NCBI RefSeq assembly: GCF_003367175.1
Contig: NZ_QRGA01000019.1
Coordinates: forward strand, 62,001 to 126,000
Source: Trinickia dinghuensis
GTDB taxonomy: Bacteria; Pseudomonadota; Gammaproteobacteria; Burkholderiales; Burkholderiaceae
Reading direction: 5' to 3'
Length of the DNA: 64,000 bases
Made by a program: the position numbers and the translations under genes
Shown: positions 10,206 to 18,511 of the stretch, in pieces
Layout: every line of letters starts with the position of its first letter
Numbering within the stretch: the stretch's first letter is position 1
Notes under the pieces: generated by a model
What the model was told of the DNA's origin: nothing
Databases searched by the model: none
The model's input: the letters and a program-made list of their open reading frames with translations, nothing else

Positions 10206-11539
10206 ATGCGCCACACACGCTCGACAACCCGCCCGCGCTGAGCCCGCGCATGGTCCGCCGCGCGATCGTAGCGTCGGTGCTCGGCAGCGGCCTCGAATGG
10301 TTCGACTTCCTCGTCTACGGCTACTTCGCGAAGATCATCGCGCAAGTGTTCTTTCCCGCGGACAAACCGTTCATCTCCATCTCGCTGACGCTCGCCACGT
10401 TCGCCATCGGCTTCCTCGTGCGACCGATCGGCGGCATCTTGCTGGGCATCTATGCCGACCGCGCCGGCCGCCGGCGTGCGCTGGCGGTGCTGATCGTCAC
10501 GATGGCGGCCAGCACGCTGCTGATGGGATTGACGCCCTCGTACGCGACGATCGGGATCGCCGCGCCACTGCTCATCGTGCTCGCTCGGCTGCTGCAGGGC
10601 ATGTCGGTCGGCGGTCAATTCGCCACCGCCTCGGCGATGCTCGTCGAGTACGCACCGCCCGGCAAAAAGATGTTCTACGGCAGTTTCAACATGTCGGCGC
10701 AATCTTTCGCCCTGCTGCTGTCGTCGGGTACCGGCTGGCTGCTGACCACTCATCTCACGCATGCCCAGCTCGTCGCCTGGGGCTGGCGCGTGCCGTTTCT
10801 GATGGGCTCGCTCGCCGGCCCAATCGGCTTTTATATTCGCCATCGCGTTGCGGAATCGCCCGAGTTTTCCCAACTACGCGAGCATGCCAGCACAACCCAA
10901 CGGCAGACCGTTCGCGCGTTCTTTCGCGAGAACACCGACGCCGTCATCTGCGCGATGGGCATCATCATCGTCGGCGCGGCAACGAACTATGCGTGGCATT
11001 CGTACTTGCCGCTCTACGCGGAACGTCAACTGCACCTGCCGCTCTCGACCGCGCTCGTCGGGGCCTTCGTCTCCGGCGTACTCAATCTGGGATTGTTCCC
11101 GCTGGCGGGCAAGCTGTGCGACCGCTACGGTGCCTACCGGCTCTTCTACCCGGTCGTGATCGCATGGATCATCGTGGCGTACCCGCTGTTCGGCTTCGTC
11201 ATCGCCTCGCCCTCGCCTGCGCATTTGTTCATCGCGCAGATGGTGTCCACGCTCTTTCTTGCCGCCATGTCGGGCTCGCATCCGGGCATGCTCGCCACGT
11301 TGTTCCCCGTGCGCAACCGCTCGACGGGCGTCGCGCTCTCGTACAACGTGGCCGTGACGCTGTTCGGCGGCCTCGCGCCGCTCACGATCACGTCGCTCAC
11401 GCATTGGACCGGCAGCAGTTATACGCCTGCTTTCTATTTGATCGTGGCCGGCGTCGTCTCGCTCGCGATGGTCTTCTTCACGAAGTCCGGACGAGATCCC
11501 GTGCCGCTCGCGCAGGAAGGCTCGGCCGCGACGCAGTGA
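10193..11539 (+). CDS. MFS transporter (metabolite:H+ symporter type)
   Basis: SGLEWFDFLVYGYFAKIIAQVFFP, GRRRALAVLIVTMAASTLLMGLTPSY. Confidence 0.88.
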   Translation: MPTMNAPHTLDNPPALSPRMVRRAIVASVLGSGLEWFDFLVYGYFAKIIAQVFFPADKPFISISLTLATFAIGFLVRPIGGILLGIYADRAGRRRALAVLIVTMAASTLLMGLTPSYATIGIAAPLLIVLARLLQGMSVGGQFATASAMLVEYAPPGKKMFYGSFNMSAQSFALLLSSGTGWLLTTHLTHAQLVAWGWRVPFLMGSLAGPIGFYIRHRVAESPEFSQLREHASTTQRQTVRAFFRENTDAVICAMGIIIVGAATNYAWHSYLPLYAERQLHLPLSTALVGAFVSGVLNLGLFPLAGKLCDRYGAYRLFYPVVIAWIIVAYPLFGFVIASPSPAHLFIAQMVSTLFLAAMSGSHPGMLATLFPVRNRSTGVALSYNVAVTLFGGLAPLTITSLTHWTGSSYTPAFYLIVAGVVSLAMVFFTKSGRDPVPLAQEGSAATQ

Positions 11540-11585
11540 CAGTAAAAGTAACAGCAACGATTCATCCACGTTCGACAGGCCTTGC

Positions 11586-12584
11586 ATGACCCAGCTATTT
11601 CGCCCCGACGACGAACGCGCGCCGAACGAGCGCCCCGTCGCCGCGGTCGCCCCCGATCGGCTCGCTGTCACGACTTCGGTGGGCAGCGGCGTCGCTCCGC
11701 TATATGTTTCGTGCGACTGGGGCATCGCGCAGCCTAAGGTCCGGCGCGTGGTGATCGTGATTCACGGCCGCCTGCGCAACGCCGACGCGTATTTCGAACT
11801 CGCGCGACAAGCGCGGGCCGCGGCGGGCGGCGACGCGGAAGACACGCTGCTCATCGTGCCGCAGTTTCTCGCCGCGGCGGACGTCGCGGCGCATGGGCTT
11901 GCACCCGATACGATGCACTGGGAGTGGATCGGGTGGATGGGCGGCGACGGCGCGTTGGGGCCGGCGCCGCTAAGTTCGTTCGACGTGCTCGACGCGATCC
12001 TGGAGCGGCTCGCTCGGCGCGATCGATTTCCGTCGCTCGAGACGGTCGTTATCGCGGGGCATTCGGGCGGCGGGCAGGTCGTGCAGCGTTATGCGGTCGT
12101 CACGCGCGGGGAATCGCGGATGACGGATCAAGGCATCGCGCTGCGCTACGTCATTGCGAATCCGTCATCGTATGTGTATTTCGACGAATTGCGCCCAACC
12201 GCGGACGGTGAATTCGCGCCATTCGATGCCGCGCGTTGTCCCGGTTTCAACGACTGGAAATATGGATTGAACCGGTTGCCCGCTTATGCGCGTGAAATGG
12301 CGACCAATACTTCGGCACAGGCACTCGAATATGCGTATGCACGCCGCAGCGTCACCGTGCTGCTCGGCAGCGACGATTGCGACCCCGCCCATCCCGCGCT
12401 CGATAAATCATGCGCTGCACAGACCCAGGGAGCCCATCGTTTGCAGCGAGGGCTGGCTTACGAGCGCTATATGCGGATGCGGCATCCGTCATTGGATCAC
12501 CGGACGTTGATCGTCGACGGTTTCGGCCATGACGGGAAAGGCATCTTTACCTCGCCGTGCGGCTTGGCAGTGCTGTTCGGTTAA
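11586..12584 (+). CDS. Alpha/beta hydrolase, paralog of the gene at 9057
   Basis: RRVVIVIHGRLRNADAYF, IAGHSGGGQVVQRYAVVTRGE, NPSSYVYFDELRPTADGEFAPFDAARCPGFNDWKYG. Confidence 0.78.
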   Translation: MTQLFRPDDERAPNERPVAAVAPDRLAVTTSVGSGVAPLYVSCDWGIAQPKVRRVVIVIHGRLRNADAYFELARQARAAAGGDAEDTLLIVPQFLAAADVAAHGLAPDTMHWEWIGWMGGDGALGPAPLSSFDVLDAILERLARRDRFPSLETVVIAGHSGGGQVVQRYAVVTRGESRMTDQGIALRYVIANPSSYVYFDELRPTADGEFAPFDAARCPGFNDWKYGLNRLPAYAREMATNTSAQALEYAYARRSVTVLLGSDDCDPAHPALDKSCAAQTQGAHRLQRGLAYERYMRMRHPSLDHRTLIVDGFGHDGKGIFTSPCGLAVLFG

Positions 12585-12737
12585 AGCGGAAAGGGCATTG
12601 CCGGCATTTGTCGACATCGAGCAGCCTAGACGTGAAACCGCTCACCCATCGCCGCAAGTACGGCATACATCGGTTCGGCCGACGCCATGGGTCGTGGTCG
12701 AGGCTGCTGGGTCACAGCCGGCGGAACGGCGACGTCG

Positions 12738-14106
12738 ACGACACTGAACGGTGCGACGCAAACCGTCAGTTCAGGCGGCGCGGCGAGCACCACGACCATC
12801 AACGCCTTCGGGCAGTAAGGCGTCTACGCCGGCGGTAGTGCCGCCGTCACGACGGTCAACAGCGGGGGCGCCCAATATGCCGTCGGCGGCTCGCTCAGCA
12901 ACACCACCGTCAACAATTCCGGCTTCCAGGAAGTCGACAGCGGATCGGCCACGAACACCGTCATGAGCGGCTCCACCGCCGAACAGGACGTGTATCAGGG
13001 CTCGGCCGTCAGCACGACACTCGTAGGCGGCATTCAGTTCGTTCTCTCCACGGGTGTTGCCAGCGCCACGACGCTCGGCAGCGGCACCGATCAGTTCGTC
13101 AGCAGCGGTGGGACGGCCTACGGCACGACTGTCAGCTTCGGAGGCGCCCAGTACCGCAACGACGATCGCCCCCGTCGACACCAGCATCTACACGGCACTT
13201 GGCCCGGCCGCGGCGCTGGACGCGCAGGCATTCGACGCGGCGCTGCTCGACCGCCTGGCCACCGCGCCCGCCTCGGCCGGCGCGGGCGCGCATGACGGAA
13301 TGTGGGCAACGCTCACCGACGGCTACGCACGCGCGGACGGCAGCGGCACGGCTTCGGCGTTCGGCGCGCATCGCTACGGCTTTGCCGCCGACTTCGATCA
13401 CCACGTCGGCGATCGCACGCTCATCGGCGGCGCGATCGGCTACGAACACGACGACATCGGCGAAAGCTCGACGCCGGACACAGGCAAGCTCGACACCATA
13501 CGCTTCGCTGCCTATGGCAGCCGCATGCTCGGTCCGATCGACGCATCGGCCGTGTTCGGCTATGGCTCCGGCTGGGCCAGCGAAAAGCGGCCGTTCGGCG
13601 CGGGCTCGAACAGTACGCCCGAAGGCAGCAATTGGCTGCAAGCGTTGAGCGGCAAAGCGCAGGCGGGGCTGCCTCTCCCACTCGGCGGCAATACGGTCCT
13701 GGAGCCGCGTGCCGGTCTGCATTGGGCCTGGCTGCATGGGCAAGGCTTCACCGAATCGGGCAGCGGCGGACAAAATCTTGCCGTCGGCGCGGATACGGTT
13801 CATAGCGCGCAGCCCTATGTTGGGCTGACGCTCATGCATGCGTTCGGTACAGCCGACAAACCCGTGAACGTACACTTGGATTTGGACTACGCGCGCGAGT
13901 TGGCGGGTAGGACGCGGACAGTGACGGTGTTCGCCCAAGACGGCACTGCGTTCGCGGCGCCTGGCGCGCCGCTCGCGCGGGACATCGTGTCGCTCGGCAC
14001 CGGCGTGCGAGCCCAGATCGGCCAGTCATGGTCCGTTTCGGGCGAGGCCTCGACGCAATTCCGTGAGGGCTCGATGGTCCATGTGCAGTTGAATTACCGG
14101 TTCTGA
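12738..14106 (+). pseudogene. AIDA-type autotransporter remnant: passenger repeats plus beta-barrel domain, in-frame TAA and frameshift
   Basis: Passenger frame: TQTVSSGGAASTTTINAFGQ*GVYAGGSAAVTTVNSGGAQY...; TAA at 12816-12818; barrel continues in a different frame and ends VHVQLNYRF. Confidence 0.8.
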
Positions 14107-14162
14107 ACGGCGCGCGAGCACCACGTTGTACCTGGGCGCTAAATGCGCGCACGTGCGGACCG

Positions 14163-14876
14163 CTAGCGAGGCAGTAGATCTTGATCCGCCAACCGGACTT
14201 CTATCGCATTCGCGATCTTCACGTGCTCCGGGTTGTCCACGGTGAAAAGCTCGTCGGCGACACTAATGATGATCGTGCCTTTCTGCTTGTCACCTTCCGT
14301 GACCGGTACCAGTTCTGCTGCTTCCGGCAACTCCACAGCCGTGATTGCCGTTGCGAGATAGAGCATCCAGCCTGCCCCCGGCCTTTTGGCGAATACCTTG
14401 TGCGCGGTGTAGTACCGGAGCGGGCCGACTCTGATTTGAGAAGCGGTGGGCCAGATGTCGACTAGGCCGTGCACAAATTGTTGCATCGTCTTCGAATCGT
14501 CAAGTTCTGCAACCCGCTCAAACTGAAGGTTAAATACGCATCTTGGTAGATCGACGTCCGATGACAATGAACTGGAGAACGCCGCACAGCGCCCCTTCGT
14601 CGCTCCGTTCCAGACAGCCGTTATCCGGTAGTCGATCGTCTTATCCTTTTCATCTTTGGCGCGAAGCATCGCTAGCGCGATCGGAGTTGGGCCGCTTTGG
14701 TCGAAGGCGGGGTTCGCAAGAGAAATTTTCGGCGTCGAAGCGGACGGGTACCATTTTTCGATCGGGAACCCTAGCGGCTCGAACAGCTTTGCAACCCTCC
14801 AGAGATCGCCAAGATGCTTCTCCTGAGAAGGGAGGGTCGCTTTCAGCGGCAGTTGAAAAATCAAGGTAATTTGCAT
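14163..14876 (-). CDS. Imm52-like immunity protein
   Basis: MQITLIFQLPLKATLPSQEKHLGDLWRVAKLFEPLGFPIEKWYPSASTPKISLANPAFD; directly downstream of a Tox-REase-5 gene. Confidence 0.75.
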   Translation of the reverse strand: MQITLIFQLPLKATLPSQEKHLGDLWRVAKLFEPLGFPIEKWYPSASTPKISLANPAFDQSGPTPIALAMLRAKDEKDKTIDYRITAVWNGATKGRCAAFSSSLSSDVDLPRCVFNLQFERVAELDDSKTMQQFVHGLVDIWPTASQIRVGPLRYYTAHKVFAKRPGAGWMLYLATAITAVELPEAAELVPVTEGDKQKGTIIISVADELFTVDNPEHVKIANAIEVRLADQDLLPR

Positions 14877-14877
14877 A

Positions 14878-15465
14878 TCAAGGATAAAACACGCATTCGA
14901 TTGAGAGATCTTCGTCCACAAAACGGCCAGCGAAATACTCATGAGGAATGGGTTGCATGAAATACCACGTCAACTTCGTTGGTGGATTATCTCGAGCGAC
15001 AGCGCTTTGCTTGCGGGCTTGCCTCATTGTGTCCACTAGCCCTGAAATCGAAAAAAACCATTTTGGCTGTCTAGTTTTCAAATCAAAAAATTGAGTGTCT
15101 CTTGCCTTCGCTTCTTGCAAGCGACATTCCCTCAGACGGAATCCACCAAATTCAATTGTTTCGAATTTTCATTCAGTAGTTGGCGCAAACCCGGTCACCC
15201 TGAACTGATAGTCGCGCGAAATCGGGGACATGGACCATCGGCACGTTATTAGGTGGCCACGCGCTGGTGGGCACTGTTCTGGGGATTCTCGCGACATCGG
15301 TAATACGCGCCCAGTCGATCGCGACTTCGCACGTTCATCGTCGAGGCTGTCGGAGTTGGTTGACGTTCGATCAAGGACTCCGCGAACGGCATCACCAAGA
15401 ACAGCGAGCAGTACTGCAATCAGAGCACCCGCTAATTCGAGTCCAACGGGACGAAGCTCCGTCAT
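14878..15465 (-). pseudogene. Tox-REase-5 domain toxin, interrupted by one in-frame TGA at 15169-15171
   Basis: Continuous reading frame: hydrophobic N terminus, YQFRVTGFAPTTE-TGA-KFETIEFGGFRLRECRLQEAKARDTQFFDLKTRQPKWFF...NPPTKLTWYFMQPI. Confidence 0.78.
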
Positions 15466-15896
15466 CAGTTACCCTCCTGGCCTTGTTCGAATCTCTTGAG
15501 AGCCAGCTCCAGCATGTCTTGGAAACGGTCGTCAGCCGAATCGCCCTCCTTCCCGAGCCACTGAGAGATTTCGGGCCGACGATAAAAACTCGGTAACAGC
15601 GCCTCGAGCCGCAAGAAATCCCCGATTACATCATCTTGGGTAAGGCCGATACGTTTAGCTTCGCTATATGCTCTCGCGAGACGATGGAGTAATGTCGGAT
15701 CGGCGCCTAGCTTCGGGTATGCATAGACGATCCTATCTCGAAGAGATGTGACAAAAGCACTCTCTTGCTCTTTCATGGTTGAAACTGCAGCTTGCGGCTG
15801 GGCTGTGTGCTCTAGCATAAATCGAGATGGGAGCCGCTCCCACAGTTGCAGATGTCGACGCATACGCGACAACTCAATGGATCGCCCGCGCGACAA
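15465..15896 (-). CDS. Hypothetical protein upstream of toxin; possible T6SS effector co-chaperone-like small protein
   Basis: SAFVTSLRDRIVYAYPKLGADPTLLHRLARAYSEAKRIGLTQDDVIGDFLRLEALLPSF; 1-bp overlap with toxin gene. Functional label is by context. Confidence 0.5.
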   Translation of the reverse strand: MSRGRSIELSRMRRHLQLWERLPSRFMLEHTAQPQAAVSTMKEQESAFVTSLRDRIVYAYPKLGADPTLLHRLARAYSEAKRIGLTQDDVIGDFLRLEALLPSFYRRPEISQWLGKEGDSADDRFQDMLELALKRFEQGQEGN

Positions 15897-16289
15897 ACGT
15901 GCAACCGCAGCGAGGCCGGCTATTGCTGTGGTCGGCCGATCATTCTGCCGAAGTAAGCAAAGTGAAGGTCATCTCCCCAAAAAAATCAGTCTAACGGAAG
16001 GCTACTCGAGTGCAGCCGGCTTGAATCGGCCGCGGATGACGTACACAGCGCAGCCTTGTACCTCGCCAAGTTCAACGGTGATTGCGTCCGATTTTTTGCC
16101 AGAAATCAGCGTACCTTCGCGGCGGCCAAGAAGATTGTGAATTCCGGGCCGACTTGCATCGGCGTACTACGAGCACTTTTTGACAGGGATGGAGCTACCG
16201 GCCTCCGGGCGCTCCTGATCGAGACATATCGTTGGTTTAAGACTATCGTATACGTAAAAACACAGACCCATGCGGGGGGGGGGAAGACC

Positions 16290-16745
16290 ATGTCCAAAGC
16301 GAATCTGGAAGTAGTTCAGGCGACAGCGCAACCGAAAGGCGGAAAAATTGGCTTTAACGATCAGCATGCGTTAGATAAATCGCGCACTGCGGAGATTGTC
16401 ATCGTACTTTGCGGTCCGATGGGTACTCCACTGCATGACGTGGCCAAGACGTTCAAGCAACTTCTCGAGGGCACTGATTATCAATATCAGCATGTCTCCA
16501 TCATACGACTCAGCGACGAAATCAGATCAATCGCAAATCTCAAAAAAATCAATTGCTCGACAAAAGAACTAATCGAAGCAGGAAACGATCTTCGACAGAA
16601 ACACGGAAACGCGTTTCGGATTCTTCCATTCGATGGCGTAGCCCCGTCCCGATTTCTCAAGTTCTTCTCAGCCCATGACGGCGGACGCAAGGACGCAAGA
16701 ACTGGAAAAATGAGGCGCGACCCGCTTATCCTGTGGCCGCGATAA
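16290..16745 (+). pseudogene. Truncated anti-phage dCTP deaminase/AvcD-like protein (N-terminal P-loop-like domain only)
   Basis: RTAEIVIVLCGPMGTPLHDVAKTFKQLL...IIRLSDEIR...LIEAGNDLRQKHGN, then unrelated tail; no deaminase HAE/PCxxC motifs. Confidence 0.6.
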
Positions 16746-16859
16746 CACTGGAAGCGATTCCCACCCTTGAATCTATGGCGGTCCGTACTCTACAATTCGG
16801 CCAGCCGCAGACGCCGTCAGCCAGTTCTGTGCTCTCAGCAGACGGAGCCCACGAGACTG

Positions 16860-17102
16860 ATGAATACTGAGCATCAACCGGGGGATCGAGATAAGCAGCT
16901 GTCGTTGAATTTCGAACCATCGCAAGAGTCTGCCACTGTTGCGACTGAGGGCACGCTCGAAGGGGAAACCCGACCAGCTTGTTGCGCTGAAGGTGCAAAA
17001 ATTTTGCGGATGCCCAACGCGTTGGATCGATCCCGCAAAGCGGCGGCCGAGCGAGAAGCGGAGCTGCTTGAGCGGGTACTTCGGCGCACGAACTTTTTCT
17101 GA
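16860..17102 (+). CDS. Small hypothetical protein (80 aa)
   Basis: MNTEHQPGDRDKQLSLNFEPSQESATVATEG...KAAAEREAELLERVLRRTNFF. Confidence 0.4.
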   Translation: MNTEHQPGDRDKQLSLNFEPSQESATVATEGTLEGETRPACCAEGAKILRMPNALDRSRKAAAEREAELLERVLRRTNFF

Positions 17103-17268
17103 AAAACGTATCTGAAGCATCGACTGTTAGCCGCCACCTCCGAACAGTCCCCCCCGGCCCCGCCACATTCGGTTAAAAACATACCGCCGAAAATCGCCGT
17201 TGCTTCGGCCAGAGGACGGTCGCTAGTCCGCGAAACAGAAGCTTCGCGTCGACGGACCTTGTCCAGCG

Positions 17269-17697
17269 TCAATAAGCCCGCTTTGCACGGCTCGCGCGAT
17301 AAAAGGCTCCGTCCTGATAGACCACGATGCCCTTGCCGCTACGGAATACGTAACCGCATGGTTCGGCATTGAGCGCCAGCGTACGGGCCGAAAGGCCCGC
17401 ATCCTTGCGCCCCGCCTTGTATTCGCGGAGCAGCAGCGAGGTTATATCCTGCTCGGATGCCTGCATTTCGTTAACCGAACAGTCGTCGCTTCCAATCTTC
17501 AGGCTGTCTTTCGAGATGACGACCTGCTGCCCGACAAGACGGCGCAGTTCATCATCGCTGACGGACACCTCGCCGTACCCAACAATGGAATCGACATGCC
17601 ACGCTCCGTAAAAGCTTGCGGCGGTGCCAACGGTCGACGAGGCAAACCCGCTAGCACTAGCGGCGAGAAGGAACGCCGCAAGCATGCGTCGCGCCAT
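17269..17697 (-). CDS. Small secreted hypothetical protein, copy 1
   Basis: Signal peptide-like MARRMLAAFLLAASASGFAS; conserved with 22687-23145. Confidence 0.65.
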   Translation of the reverse strand: MARRMLAAFLLAASASGFASSTVGTAASFYGAWHVDSIVGYGEVSVSDDELRRLVGQQVVISKDSLKIGSDDCSVNEMQASEQDITSLLLREYKAGRKDAGLSARTLALNAEPCGYVFRSGKGIVVYQDGAFYRASRAKRAY

Positions 17698-17804
17698 TCG
17701 TCCGAACCCGTCCGCCCCGAAACTACGATCAACCACAGCATTCCTCTCCGGATCGGTATCATCTCTCCTATTTATCTTAAAAGGCCGCGCCGGGGAATCG
17801 TGTC

Positions 17805-18425
17805 ATGCATGTCGGTGAGCGTTTCAACAGCATTACCCATCTTGTCGGTGCAGTACTGTCGATAGCAGGGCTTTCCACGCTAGTGACGATCGGCGCCCTC
17901 GACGGCGACGCATACAAGGTGGTGAGCTTCAGCGTATACGGTGCGATGCTGTGCGCGCTATACGGGATCTCGACGCTTTATCACAGCGTGCGAGGCCCGC
18001 GACTGAAAGCCATTCTTCAGAAATGCGATCACTCGGCGATCTATTTGCTGATCGCAGGCAGCTACACGCCGTTCACGCTCGTCACGCTGCGCGGGCCGTG
18101 GGGGTGGTCGCTGTTTGGCGTGAGCTGGGGACTTGCCGTGTTCGGCATCGTGCAAGAGCTCACACTCGGGCGGCGCACCCGCATCCTCTCGATGACGTTG
18201 TACGTGCTGATGGGCTGGCTCGCGCTTGTCGCGATTCACCCGCTGATCCATGCGCTGCCCCCGGCGGGAACAGCCTGGCTCGTGATGGGCGGCGTTATCT
18301 ATAGCGCCGGCATCTACTTCTTCATCAACGACGAACGCATCCGCCACGGGCATGGCATCTGGCATCTGTTCGTGCTGGCCGGCAGCCTATGCCAATTCGT
18401 GAGCGTGGCGCGGTATGTAGCTTGA
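17805..18425 (+). CDS. Hemolysin III/PAQR family membrane protein
   Basis: ERFNSITHLVGAVLSIAG, STLYHSVRG, CDHSAIYLLIAGSYTPF, GHGIWHLFVLAGSLCQF. Confidence 0.93.
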   Translation: MHVGERFNSITHLVGAVLSIAGLSTLVTIGALDGDAYKVVSFSVYGAMLCALYGISTLYHSVRGPRLKAILQKCDHSAIYLLIAGSYTPFTLVTLRGPWGWSLFGVSWGLAVFGIVQELTLGRRTRILSMTLYVLMGWLALVAIHPLIHALPPAGTAWLVMGGVIYSAGIYFFINDERIRHGHGIWHLFVLAGSLCQFVSVARYVA

Positions 18426-18511
18426 GGCACAGCGGCTAGTCCTTGCGCCTGACTGCATCGGGATGACGGCGTGTCATCGCGCCCACCGCATTTGCCTTCT
18501 AGAGTTTGACC

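Noticed and set aside
12963-13295. Independent small repeat protein
   Set aside because: It is the passenger fragment of the frameshifted autotransporter.
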